DNA of 64,000 nucleotides from Salimicrobium flavidum (GCF_900156645.1 NZ_FTOC01000009.1:1-64000); one strand, 5' to 3'. Shown: positions 43,781-52,011, counted from the first letter of the stretch. Numbers and translations: made by a program. The notes: generated by a model from the letters alone, not told the origin.

Positions 43781-43876
43781 TATTATGAGGAGGATTTGAA
43801 ACGGTTCGGGAAGGAAGTTATTCCGCTCGTCAAAGAGAAAGAAGAGGCATTGAAGAAGGAAGGGGTACTCCTATGA
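43781..43876 (+). pseudogene. C-terminal remnant of a flavin monooxygenase-like gene
   Basis: Directly after the riboswitch terminator the frame reads EEDLKRFGKEVIPLVKEKEE and ends VLL. This resembles the extreme C terminus of luciferase-like (NtaA/SnaA type) FMN-dependent monooxygenases. No start or catalytic body is present. Its stop overlaps the next remnant's ATG as ATGA. The assignment rests on about 30 residues. Confidence 0.5.
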
Positions 43877-43989
43877 AGTCGTTAGGCATATCAGGCAGGT
43901 CAACCCGCGAAAATCACTTCAGGAACAGTATTGACGTCTCCCTCACCCGGGAGGCGTATTTTCTTTCCTTTCCTGAACTGGTAAGATAA
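43873..43989 (+). pseudogene. N-terminal remnant of an FMN-reductase-like gene
   Basis: ATG overlapping the preceding stop opens MKSLGISGRSTRENH, like the phosphate-binding start of NADPH-dependent FMN reductases (LGISGSxR). The likeness ends after about 20 residues, where a terminator hairpin begins; the frame stops after 38 codons. Confidence 0.45.
43934..43962 (+). terminator. Terminator ending the remnant operon
   Basis: Arms ACGTCTCCC and GGGAGGCGT (one G-T pair), loop TCACCC, then ATTTTC. Confidence 0.65.
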
Positions 43990-44021
43990 AGAAACCGGCA
44001 ATTGTTACGGAGGTGAATACA

Positions 44022-44924
44022 ATGAGCAGAAGAATGTCTATGCTATCGATTGCGGGTGGTGCCGCTCTCTGGGGAATCATAGGACTTTTCGTTACATACC
44101 TGTATGAGTTCGGCTTCACGCCGGTGCAGGTCGTAGCTGTACGTGTAGCCAGTGCGGCTGTATTGTTACTACTTTATACATATTTCACGAGCAAACAAAG
44201 TCTTCGCATCCATTGGAAAGACAGCCATTATTTCATAGGTACAGGAATTATCAGCATCGTGTTTTTCAATCTCTGTCTGTTCATAGCCATGGATGAAACC
44301 TCCATCGCCATCGCCGTCACCCTGTTGTACACAGCCCCGGCTTTCGTAACGGTCTTTTCACGTTTTCTTTTCGGTGAACTGTTTACAGGAAGCAAAATCA
44401 CCGCGCTTTTCACGACGCTCATAGGATGCGCTCTAGTGGTAGGCCTCTACCCGTACACTGGATTTGAACTGTCCGTTTACGGCGTGATAGCGGGATTGGG
44501 CTCAGGGTTTTTCTACGCCCTTTACAGCATCTTCGCCACCTACGCGCTTCGTAAATACTCTTCTGTCACTGTAACCGTTTATACGTTCGTGTTCGCAAGC
44601 GTAGCCATTCTTCCGTTTGCCGGACTAGGGAGTCTCAGCTCGGCTTTCGCACAGCCGGCTACATGGGTGAATATCATCGGTATCGGACTTTTCTCCACCA
44701 CGCTCGCTTTTTTGTTCTATACGAAGGGGTTAGAGAAAGTCGAATCGAGCAAAGCTTCGATCATCGCGACCATCGAGCCGGTCGTCGCCACCCTGATCAG
44801 CTTCTTCGTATTCCGGGAGCTGCTGGATAGCTGGCAGATCTTCGGGTTTCTGTTAGTGATCACAGCTGTCATTCTCGTTCAGGAGCGCTCCCGTCCTTCT
44901 TTCTTAAAGCGAAAAGTGTCATGA
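44022..44924 (+). CDS. EamA/DMT-family transporter
   Basis: About 300 residues, ten hydrophobic segments in two EamA halves (GGAALWGIIGLFVTYLYEFG near the start, VYGVIAGLGSGFFYALYSIF at mid-length, VESSKASIIATIEPVVATLI in the second half). Substrate unknown. The ATG before SRRMSMLS has GGAGG 8 bases upstream. The 3' end overlaps the converging methyltransferase gene by 56 bases. Confidence 0.88.
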   Translation: MSRRMSMLSIAGGAALWGIIGLFVTYLYEFGFTPVQVVAVRVASAAVLLLLYTYFTSKQSLRIHWKDSHYFIGTGIISIVFFNLCLFIAMDETSIAIAVTLLYTAPAFVTVFSRFLFGELFTGSKITALFTTLIGCALVVGLYPYTGFELSVYGVIAGLGSGFFYALYSIFATYALRKYSSVTVTVYTFVFASVAILPFAGLGSLSSAFAQPATWVNIIGIGLFSTTLAFLFYTKGLEKVESSKASIIATIEPVVATLISFFVFRELLDSWQIFGFLLVITAVILVQERSRPSFLKRKVS

Positions 44925-45558
44925 ACGAAACCGCCTGTTCGAACATTGGGTTGGCCAGGTCTTCCGGAGCCCCTTCTTTAGGCACGGAAGACCTCCCCTC
45001 CACAATCCAGCCATGATTCTGTGCAAGTCTCTCGAACTCCCACGGCATCATCGTATTGCAGACGACTTCTTCCCCTTCCAGTCTTGGATAACTGTTGGTC
45101 CTCGGTCCGGCCACCGGTCCCAATATTCCCGCTATCATCACTCCTCCCGGCTTTACGACCCGTTTTATTTCTTCAATACCCTGAAGCGGGGACGCTACCC
45201 ATTCCAGGCAGTTGATTACCATAACACCGTCAAACTCCGCCTCGTCAAATGGCAAGGCAGCAAGGTCGGCCTGCAGAAACTGGATACCTTCCCTGCGCTG
45301 CTTCGCCATTTCAATCATTTTGGAGGATAAATCGACTCCGGTCACGTCATACCCTTTGTTATGTAGCATTTCACTTCCTTCCCCGTCGCCACATCCAATA
45401 TCCAGTACCGATGATTTTTCCGGTACAAATGACTGGAAGAAAGGAATCACTTTTTTCCGACTTCCCTCTTTCCACATCTTTTCACTTCTCTCTCCCCAAT
45501 TCCCGGAAAACTGGTCCCACTTTTCTTCTGCTTTTTCGTGCCATTTTTTATCAATCAT
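44869..45558 (-). CDS. Class I SAM-dependent methyltransferase
   Basis: 229 residues. Motif I VLDIGCGDGEGSEML (about 50-64), acidic motif II TGVDLSSKMIEMA, then FDGVMVINCLEWV and VVKPGGVMIAG. It fits the methyltransferase-11 group with unknown acceptor. AAAGGAGG precedes the ATG. It is divergent from the ribonucleotide reductase operon. Confidence 0.85.
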   Translation of the reverse strand: MIDKKWHEKAEEKWDQFSGNWGERSEKMWKEGSRKKVIPFFQSFVPEKSSVLDIGCGDGEGSEMLHNKGYDVTGVDLSSKMIEMAKQRREGIQFLQADLAALPFDEAEFDGVMVINCLEWVASPLQGIEEIKRVVKPGGVMIAGILGPVAGPRTNSYPRLEGEEVVCNTMMPWEFERLAQNHGWIVEGRSSVPKEGAPEDLANPMFEQAVSFMTLFALRKKDGSAPERE

Positions 45559-45595
45559 TTTTTTCCTCCTTTGTCTTTCACTTTATGTATGATAG

Positions 45596-45611
45596 AATCA
45601 ATATATAGTAA
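45596..45611. promoter_or_regulatory. NrdR-like box 1
   Basis: Core CAATATATAG at 45599-45608 matches the centre of the NrdR box (ACACWATATATWGTGT type). Confidence 0.65.
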
Positions 45612-45626
45612 TCATTTTTAATAAAA

Positions 45627-45642
45627 ACACAATATATAGTAC
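45627..45642. promoter_or_regulatory. NrdR-like box 2
   Basis: ACACAATATATAGTAC, core at 45630-45639. The two cores are 31 bases apart, three helical turns, as in known NrdR box pairs. NrdR represses ribonucleotide reductase genes when dATP is high. Confidence 0.75.
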
Positions 45643-45644
45643 GG

Positions 45645-45815
45645 AAGATAGATGCTCACAGAGCTTAATAGGGAATCCGGTGCGACTCCGGAGCTGCCCC
45701 CGCAACTGTAAGTATCCGCGAAACAGCGTCTCCACTGTAGATCACTACGGGAAGGGCTGGAGTAAGATCGGATACGAGCCAGGAGACCTGTCTGTTTTTC
45801 GTCAGGAAAGTTTCA
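45645..45815 (+). ncRNA. Cobalamin riboswitch
   Basis: The B12-riboswitch core is complete: GGGAATCCGGTGCGACTCCG, GCTGCCCCCGCAACTGTAAG, and the B12 box GAGCCAGGAGACCTGTCTG near 45776. It lies in the leader of the ribonucleotide reductase genes. Boundaries are approximate. Confidence 0.94.
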
Positions 45816-45874
45816 CCTTTTTCGGGGTTGGAGAAGATGAAACGATGATGCGTATTTTCTCGTGTCATGGTTTC

Positions 45875-45906
45875 ATCCGCTCCCGCCTATGGAGCGGATT
45901 TTTTTA
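45875..45906 (+). terminator. Cobalamin-riboswitch terminator
   Basis: Arms ATCCGCTCC and GGAGCGGAT, loop CGCCTAT, followed by TTTTTTT, 22 bases before the start codon. Coupled to the aptamer it would stop transcription when adenosylcobalamin is bound. Confidence 0.9.
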
Positions 45907-45927
45907 TTCCAAAAGGAGGAATCACTT

Positions 45928-48111
45928 ATGACAGTAACCGCAGCAGTTGATTGGAAAAACTGGTTGAGCGATCAGCAGAACTATTTCCCCCAACTCGACT
46001 TTTCACGTATAAGCGAAAAAATAACAGACGGGACTTCCGTGGTGCTCGAAGCCCTTGCCGAAATGGACGAAACCGAACCGGGATGGACCTACGTCGCTGC
46101 CCGGGCTCATATCGAAAACCTTTATACGGAAGCGATACAAAATCGACATACTTACAAACCTTATCAGGACCTTCACGGACTGATCGAGGCTCTCATTGAA
46201 GAGGAGGTTTACGCACCGTCTCTTCTCACCCATTATACCAAAGATGAAATCAATGAACTCGAACATCTTCTCGAGCCTGAGAAGGATCTGCAGTTCACTT
46301 ATATCGGACTGAAGACTCTCGATGACCGGTATTTGGCGAAAAGGAAAAACGGAAAAACGATGGAGCTTCCCCAGGAAAGATGGCTGATCATCGCCATGAA
46401 TCTTATGGCGAGTGAGGATACTTCCTCCCGCTTCGATTATATCAAAGAGGCCTACTGGGCACTCAGCAATCTTTACATGACCGTCGCCACACCGACCCTC
46501 GCAAATGCGGGTAAATCCCACGGGCAACTCAGTTCATGTTTTATCGAAACCGTCGATGACAGTCTTCAATCCATCTATGACAGTAACACATCCATCGCCA
46601 ACCTGAGTAAACATGGCGGCGGCATCGGGGTATATCTCGGGAAAATCCGTTCCCGCGGCAGTGATATCAGGGGTTTCAAAGGGGTCTCCTCAGGTATCCT
46701 TCCCTGGATGAAACAGCTGAACAACACCGCGGTAAGTGTCGACCAGCTCGGCCAGCGCCAGGGAGCAGTAGCTGTCTATCTCGATGTCTGGCACAAGGAT
46801 ATCTTCTCTTTTCTCGACAGCCGCCTGAATAATGGAGACGAGCGACAGAGAACGCACGACTTGTTCACCGGTATCTCCATCCCGGACTTATTCATGGAAG
46901 CTGTCCGGGCCAGAGACGACTGGTATCTGTTCGACCCTCACGAGGTAAGGAATACGATGGGCTTCTCCCTCGAGGACTCCTTCGATGAACAGGAAGGAGA
47001 AGGCACGTTCCGTGATCGATATGAAGCCTGTGTCCATAACCCTGACCTCTCCAAAGAAAAAGTCCCTGCCATTGATATCATGAAGCGGATCATGGTCGGA
47101 CAGCTCGAAACAGGCACACCGTATATGTTCTACCGGGACGAAGTGAACCGGAAAAACCCGAACCACCATACCGGCATGGTTTACTGCAGCAACCTGTGCA
47201 CTGAGATCACCCAAAATCAGAGTGCCACGACTCAGGAGTCCCAGTACACGGAAAACGGCCAGATCATCACTGTTCATAACCCGGGGGATTTCGTCGTCTG
47301 CAACCTGTCGAGCATCAATCTCGGAAAAGCCGTGCCCGATCAGGTACTGGAAAAATTGATTCCGATTCAAGTACGCATGCTCGATAACGTCATAGAAGAA
47401 AACCATATCCCCGTCCTGCAGGCGGAACAAACGAACAGTCGGTACCGAGGCATCGGACTCGGCACATTCGGCTGGGCTCACTTATTGGCTCAGAATAAGA
47501 TCGCCTGGGAATCCGACGAAGCTGTCCAATACACGGAAGACGTCTATGAAAAAATATCTTATTTAACTATTGAAGCGAGCAGTGATTTGGCAAAAGAAAA
47601 AGGGAGTTACCCTCTTTTTGAAGGCTCCGATTGGGACACGGGCGCCTATTTTACGAAACGGGGGCTGAAAAACGCGGATTGGAAAACTCTTGAAGATAAA
47701 GTGCATAAGGACGGATTGCGAAATGGCTATCTCATGGCCGTCGCTCCAAACTCCAGCACCTCACTCATTGCAGGGAGTTCTGCGAGCATCGATCCGATAT
47801 TCAAAAAATTCTATTCCGAAGAGAAAAAGGATTTCAAAATCCCGGTCACAGCTCCGGATCTCAGCCCGGAAAACTTCTGGTACTATAAGTCCGCCCATGA
47901 CATCGACCAGCACTGGAGCATCGCTCAAAACGCCCGGAGACAACAGTTCATCGATCAGTCGATATCTTTCAATCTCTATGTGAGAAACGATATCCATGCC
48001 AAAGATCTGTTGAACCTTCACCTCGACGCGTGGGAAAAAGGATTGAAAACTACCTATTACACAAGGTCCACCTCCGGCACCGACTATGACGAATGCGAAA
48101 GCTGCACGTAA
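45928..48111 (+). CDS. nrdE: Class I ribonucleotide reductase, large subunit
   Basis: 727 residues. Active-site cysteines are seen in QLSSCFIETVDDS (about 205), the thiyl-radical motif CSNLCTEITQ (about 423-430), FVVCNLSSINLG (about 455) and the C-terminal thioredoxin-reduced pair CESC. The N terminus lacks an obvious ATP-cone, so overall activity control may be weak. The ATG follows AAAAGGAGG. Symbol follows Bacillus usage; no nrdI gene is present, so class Ia cannot be excluded. Confidence 0.9.
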   Translation: MTVTAAVDWKNWLSDQQNYFPQLDFSRISEKITDGTSVVLEALAEMDETEPGWTYVAARAHIENLYTEAIQNRHTYKPYQDLHGLIEALIEEEVYAPSLLTHYTKDEINELEHLLEPEKDLQFTYIGLKTLDDRYLAKRKNGKTMELPQERWLIIAMNLMASEDTSSRFDYIKEAYWALSNLYMTVATPTLANAGKSHGQLSSCFIETVDDSLQSIYDSNTSIANLSKHGGGIGVYLGKIRSRGSDIRGFKGVSSGILPWMKQLNNTAVSVDQLGQRQGAVAVYLDVWHKDIFSFLDSRLNNGDERQRTHDLFTGISIPDLFMEAVRARDDWYLFDPHEVRNTMGFSLEDSFDEQEGEGTFRDRYEACVHNPDLSKEKVPAIDIMKRIMVGQLETGTPYMFYRDEVNRKNPNHHTGMVYCSNLCTEITQNQSATTQESQYTENGQIITVHNPGDFVVCNLSSINLGKAVPDQVLEKLIPIQVRMLDNVIEENHIPVLQAEQTNSRYRGIGLGTFGWAHLLAQNKIAWESDEAVQYTEDVYEKISYLTIEASSDLAKEKGSYPLFEGSDWDTGAYFTKRGLKNADWKTLEDKVHKDGLRNGYLMAVAPNSSTSLIAGSSASIDPIFKKFYSEEKKDFKIPVTAPDLSPENFWYYKSAHDIDQHWSIAQNARRQQFIDQSISFNLYVRNDIHAKDLLNLHLDAWEKGLKTTYYTRSTSGTDYDECESCT

Positions 48112-48385
48112 AAGAAAAGCGGAAGCTTCCGCTTAGAAGCTATGGGCTAAGCAGAACGAGCAGAAGAAAGGCGGTTTTTCCTTTCTCTGATTGGACTGCT
48201 TAGAACACGAGCTTCTGGAAGCTGCAACTGGATCAAGAAAAGCGGAGCCGAGTGCTTATCCCTGTTCGCATAAGTAGAAACGACAAAGAAAAGCGTCCTT
48301 TCTTTTCATTGGCAGAGCTACTTATGTCGCTCAGGGCTACGAGGCAAAGCTAGACAAAAAGCGGAATCACCCATTTAGAAGTTTC
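48112..48385 (+). repeat. Repeat family B array 5 (two units) inside the nrd operon
   Basis: Units start near 48114 and 48238, with a truncated third at 48357. Arms GCTAAGCAG/CTGCTTAG and CATAAGTAG/CTACTTATG, outer GGAAGCTTCC/GGAAGC. The array starts directly after the large-subunit stop codon and separates the two reductase genes. A family A scrap (GACGCGCCTGCGGAACCAGC, from 48395) follows. Confidence 0.9.
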
Positions 48386-48467
48386 AATAAAAATGGACGC
48401 GCCTGCGGAACCAGCATGAGCCGAAACCATATAAAATAACACCCTCTTTTTGAAAGGAGCACTAAGC

Positions 48468-49502
48468 ATGACTATACAAAAAAGATCCCTCGTCGACTAT
48501 GAAGCACCTAACCGCTCGACAGGCATCATTAACGGCAGAACTTCGAATGTCCTGAACTGGGATGATACAAGGTTCGCCTGGGCTTATCCGATGTACAAAA
48601 ATATGCTACAAAACTTCTGGATCCCCGATGAAATCAATATGAGCAATGACCTGAAACAGTGGCCGGAACTCTCTGAACGGGAACAGCAGTCCTTTAAAAA
48701 AATCATCGGTCTGCTCGCTTTCCTCGATTCGATCCAGACAGATTACTCAGGAAAAATTTCGGACTACCTCACTGATTCAAGTTTGGCAGCCCTTATGCAG
48801 GTGCTTTCTTTCCAGGAAGTCGTACACAACCAGTCGTATTCCTATATACTATCCACACTGGTCCCTTCTGCAGAGCAGGAAGAGATTTTCGATTACTGGA
48901 AACACGATCCGATTCTTCAAAAACGGAATGAATTCATCACAGACGGCTACCAGGAGTTCATCGATGATCCATCACCGGAAAGCTTCCTGAAGTCATGCGT
49001 ATACGACGTCGTGCTCGAAGGATTATTCTTCTACGCCGGATTCGCCTTTTTCTACAACCTGGCCCGTAATCAGAAAATGGTTTCCACCTCCACGATGATC
49101 AATTACATCAACAGGGACGAGCAGATTCACGTAAACCTGTTCGCACGTATTTTCAATGAAACGTTGAACGAACAGACCCAACTCGACCAGGAAAAATTCC
49201 ATCAATTCGCCCAGGACACTCTAAAGGAAGCTGCGGAGCTTGAAATAGAATGGGCCCGTCATATCATCGGGGAGGACTTCCCCGGTATCCCGATGGTGGA
49301 TCTTGAGAGCTATATCCGCTTCACTGCAAACACACGAGCCCAACAATTGGGTGCGGAAAGACCATTCCCGGAACACCGGAAGAATCCGATGCGCTGGATT
49401 CGCGCCTATCAGAATGTTGACGAAGGAAAATCCGATTTCTTCGAACAAAAATCGAGACAGTACACGAAAGTATCAGAAGATAACGGGTTCGACGATCTGT
49501 AA
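48468..49502 (+). CDS. nrdF: Class I ribonucleotide reductase, small (radical) subunit
   Basis: About 344 residues of ferritin-like fold. Metal ligands are in FLDSIQTDY, SFQEVVHNQSYSYIL (Glu and His, with the radical tyrosine four residues after the His), VLEGLFFYAGFAFFY and NRDEQIHVNLF. The ATG before TIQKRSLV has AAAGGAG 9 bases upstream; an earlier in-frame TTG is excluded. It pairs with the large subunit 356 bases upstream. Confidence 0.92.
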   Translation: MTIQKRSLVDYEAPNRSTGIINGRTSNVLNWDDTRFAWAYPMYKNMLQNFWIPDEINMSNDLKQWPELSEREQQSFKKIIGLLAFLDSIQTDYSGKISDYLTDSSLAALMQVLSFQEVVHNQSYSYILSTLVPSAEQEEIFDYWKHDPILQKRNEFITDGYQEFIDDPSPESFLKSCVYDVVLEGLFFYAGFAFFYNLARNQKMVSTSTMINYINRDEQIHVNLFARIFNETLNEQTQLDQEKFHQFAQDTLKEAAELEIEWARHIIGEDFPGIPMVDLESYIRFTANTRAQQLGAERPFPEHRKNPMRWIRAYQNVDEGKSDFFEQKSRQYTKVSEDNGFDDL

Positions 49503-49536
49503 AGCGCCCTAAAGCTTCTCGCTGGAAATAAAAAAT

Positions 49537-49580
49537 GAGCCGGATGCGCTCCTCTAATGTGAGGAACCCATCCGGTTTTA
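49537..49580 (+). terminator. Terminator after nrdF
   Basis: Arms GCCGGATG and CATCCGGT around an inner CTC/GAG helix, followed by TTTTAC. Confidence 0.6.
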
Positions 49581-49594
49581 CTAAAGTTTAATGT

Positions 49595-49659
49595 TGAAAG
49601 CCCTATAAAAAACAGAACTTCCAAGCTTTGCGGAAGTTCTGTTTTTTATAGGGCTTTCA
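49595..49659. terminator. 28-bp perfect hairpin, bidirectional terminator
   Basis: Arms 49595-49622 and 49632-49659 are perfectly complementary over 28 bp with the 9-base loop AAGCTTTGC. The inner CAGAACTTCC/GGAAGTTCTG stem is followed by TTTTTT on both strands. It separates nrdF from the converging small gene. Confidence 0.85.
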
Positions 49660-49672
49660 GCAAAATTGAAAC

Positions 49673-49876
49673 TTATTCATCCCATCCCAAAAGTTCAGCA
49701 ATAACGTCAGAGCTACCGGGAAACAATAATAATGATATCGACATTCCTACAAGGCCGATACCGATTATAAATAGAAAAATCACAATTTTAACTGAACGAG
49801 GCACATCCTTCTTAAGCGCTCCAATCACAATTAGTACAATTCCGATAGCAAGTAAAAACAAATAGTAAAATCCCAT
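49673..49876 (-). CDS. Small two-segment membrane protein
   Basis: 67 residues with two hydrophobic helices (FYYLFLLAIGIVLIVIGAL and IVIFLFIIGIGLVGMSISLL) and the end ELLGWDE. No family recognised. GGGAGTG precedes the ATG; the frame extends one TTG codon further. Confidence 0.65.
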   Translation of the reverse strand: MGFYYLFLLAIGIVLIVIGALKKDVPRSVKIVIFLFIIGIGLVGMSISLLLFPGSSDVIAELLGWDE

Positions 49877-50142
49877 CAAGACACTCCCTATAATATTTTG
49901 TCTTTAAAGAATATATTCAGGTATTCGAACAAAGAAATAACCTTTATTCAGTAACGGCAGATAATCTTAGAGTATCTTATGTTTTGGAACTTGTAAATAA
50001 TTTCCCTTTTCCGAGATATCACTCGTCTCAACCACCGCCTCGCTTATGATGAATAATCTCTAATACCTGAAACCAGTTCAGATAATGATTGAGATACTTC
50101 TTTGCAATTCCATTGAAGCGTTACATTGATCTTCGAAATTAA

Positions 50143-50159
50143 TGTAAACTTCCCTAACA
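50143..50159. promoter_or_regulatory. TnrA-type box 1 (activator position)
   Basis: TGTAAACTTCCCTAACA fits TGTNA-N7-TNACA. Its centre is about 51 bases upstream of the predicted start, the spacing used by TnrA to activate nrgAB in B. subtilis. The remaining 250 bases upstream, to 49880, hold nothing recognised. Confidence 0.75.
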
Positions 50160-50166
50160 TTACCTG

Positions 50167-50195
50167 TTGCTTTTTCAGAATATTTTGTGTATATT
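50167..50195 (+). promoter_or_regulatory. glnK-amtB promoter (SigA type)
   Basis: TTGCTT (50167-50172), 17 bases, TATATT (50190-50195). Predicted start near 50202. Confidence 0.75.
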
Positions 50196-50217
50196 ACTAC
50201 TAATACATTACTTAATG

Positions 50218-50234
50218 TGTTAATTAAGTTAACA
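50218..50234. promoter_or_regulatory. TnrA/GlnR-type box 2 (downstream)
   Basis: TGTTAATTAAGTTAACA fits TGTNA-N7-TNACA and lies at about +17 to +33, a position expected to repress (GlnR or TnrA). Confidence 0.65.
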
Positions 50235-50251
50235 TTAAAGGAGGGAACGTA

Positions 50252-50593
50252 GTGAAAAAAGTGGAAGCCATCATTCGTCCTGAAGCATTTCAGACACTAC
50301 GGCACCAGTTGGATCAGATCGGCGTAAATGGCTTGACCGTCTCGGAAGTCGCCGTCTGCGGTCAGCAGAAAGGAAAAGAAGGTATATTCAGGGGCACGAG
50401 ATATGAAATCAAGCTTTACCCGAAAGTCAAAGTCGAGATGATCGTCGATGATCACGAAATCGATCCCATCGTCGAAGTCATCATGGATACCTGCACTACG
50501 AACGAACCAGGGGACGGGAAAATATTCGTCTCCCCTGTAGAAGAAGTGTATCGGATCCGCACGGCAGAAAAAGGAAAAGCAGCACTTATTTAA
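50252..50593 (+). CDS. glnK: Nitrogen regulatory protein PII (GlnK/NrgB)
   Basis: 113 residues. PII fold: KKVEAIIRPEAFQTLRHQL, VSEVAVCGQQKG, T-loop region FRGTRYEIKLYPKVKVEMIV with a tyrosine, and the C-loop GDGKIFVSPVEEVYRIRT. It senses energy and 2-oxoglutarate and blocks AmtB or modulates TnrA. GTG start with GGAGGG 6 bases upstream. It precedes amtB, the reverse of B. subtilis nrgAB. Confidence 0.92.
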   Translation: MKKVEAIIRPEAFQTLRHQLDQIGVNGLTVSEVAVCGQQKGKEGIFRGTRYEIKLYPKVKVEMIVDDHEIDPIVEVIMDTCTTNEPGDGKIFVSPVEEVYRIRTAEKGKAALI

Positions 50594-50625
50594 ACCAATA
50601 CAAATAGGAAAGGTGATTACAACCG

Positions 50626-52005
50626 ATGAAAAAAATTGTTCCGTTATCTTTGTTGGCACTGTTGGGGTTTCCGATGATAGCAAGCGCTCAGGCTGTATCT
50701 CCTGAAGCTGCCATCGCATCCATTGATATGATATGGGTCATGATCGCCGCCTTTTTAGTATTTTTCATGCATGCAGGATTCGCGATGGTCGAATCCGGAT
50801 TTACCCGCTCCAAAAACGCGTTGAATATTCTCATGAAAAACTTCATGACCATTTCCATCGCTTCTGTCCTTTATTTCCTCGTCGGGTATGGTATTATGTT
50901 CGGTACTTCAGGAGGAGGATTCATCGGAACAGACGGCTTCATGCTCACCGGACATGAAGACCAGATCGGTTTCTTCGTTTTCCAGGCCGTCTTCGCAGCT
51001 ACTTGTGCCACCATCATCTCAGGAGCAGTAGCTGAACGTATGAAACTCGGTGCCTATCTTCTACTTACACTGATGATGACAGGACTCATCTATCCGATTG
51101 TCGGTCACTGGGTATGGGGCGGAGGTTGGCTTGCGGAACTCGGTTTCGTCGACTTTGCCGGATCGACCGTCGTTCATATGACCGGGGCTGCAGGAGCTTT
51201 AGCTACTGTAATGTTTCTCGGACCGCGTCTCGGTAAATATACAGGGAAAACCGTCAATGTCATCCAGGGACACAATATCCCTCTTGGCGCACTCGGGGTG
51301 TTCATTTTGTGGTTCGGATGGTTCGGTTTCAATGGCGGAAGCACACTCGCAGCCGATCCGTCGCTTGTCCCATCGGTCATCGCTGCCACGCTTCTTTCCG
51401 CATCCGGCGGTGTCATCGCCTCTGCTTTCTATTCACAGATCAAATTCGGTCAGATTGATGCTTCCCTAACGTTGAACGGGGCTCTTGCAGGCCTTGTAGG
51501 TATCACGGCAGGGGCAGCCGACATTTCGGCGGTGGGAGCGATCGCTACTGGTCTTATCGCTGGTGTCATTCTCATTGAAGCTATCCAGTTGTTCGACCGC
51601 GTCTTCAAAATCGATGATCCTGTAGGAGCTATTGCTGTACACGGTATTTGTGGAGCGTGGGGAACGATTGCAGTGGGGCTTTTCGCTACAAACGGCGGCC
51701 TTTTCTACGGAGGCGGCGGAGAATTGTTATTCATTCAGACAGCGGGAATCGTTGCTGTAGCCGTATGGACGATGGCCGCCACCTCAATCAGTATCTTCGC
51801 AATTAAGCGGACGATCGGTATACGGGTATCGCGTCAGGAAGAAATCGCAGGTCTTGATTTTTATGAGCATGGGTCCTCCGCTTATGAATCTTCCGGGAGC
51901 ATTTTCAACGAAAACACTCCCCAGACCGTGGACGCTGATTTCGGCGTCGGATTGTTGAATCGACTGAACACCATTGATAATCAACATAAAAAGACAGTCC
52001 ATTAA
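50626..52005 (+). CDS. amtB: Ammonium transporter AmtB/NrgA
   Basis: 459 residues with a signal-peptide-like start (SLLALLGFPMIASAQA) and eleven membrane segments. Family motifs include MHAGFAMVESGF, GGGWLAELGFVDFAGSTVVH (pore His), GWFGFNGGSTLAA and AVHGICGAWGTIAVG (second pore His). The cytoplasmic tail is about 50 residues. It follows glnK by 32 bases. Confidence 0.94.
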   Translation: MKKIVPLSLLALLGFPMIASAQAVSPEAAIASIDMIWVMIAAFLVFFMHAGFAMVESGFTRSKNALNILMKNFMTISIASVLYFLVGYGIMFGTSGGGFIGTDGFMLTGHEDQIGFFVFQAVFAATCATIISGAVAERMKLGAYLLLTLMMTGLIYPIVGHWVWGGGWLAELGFVDFAGSTVVHMTGAAGALATVMFLGPRLGKYTGKTVNVIQGHNIPLGALGVFILWFGWFGFNGGSTLAADPSLVPSVIAATLLSASGGVIASAFYSQIKFGQIDASLTLNGALAGLVGITAGAADISAVGAIATGLIAGVILIEAIQLFDRVFKIDDPVGAIAVHGICGAWGTIAVGLFATNGGLFYGGGGELLFIQTAGIVAVAVWTMAATSISIFAIKRTIGIRVSRQEEIAGLDFYEHGSSAYESSGSIFNENTPQTVDADFGVGLLNRLNTIDNQHKKTVH

Positions 52006-52011
52006 CTAAGG

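Noticed and set aside
45862-45927. Upstream extension of the large reductase subunit frame
   Set aside because: It crosses the riboswitch terminator and lacks a ribosome site, while the ATG at 45928 has AAAAGGAGG.
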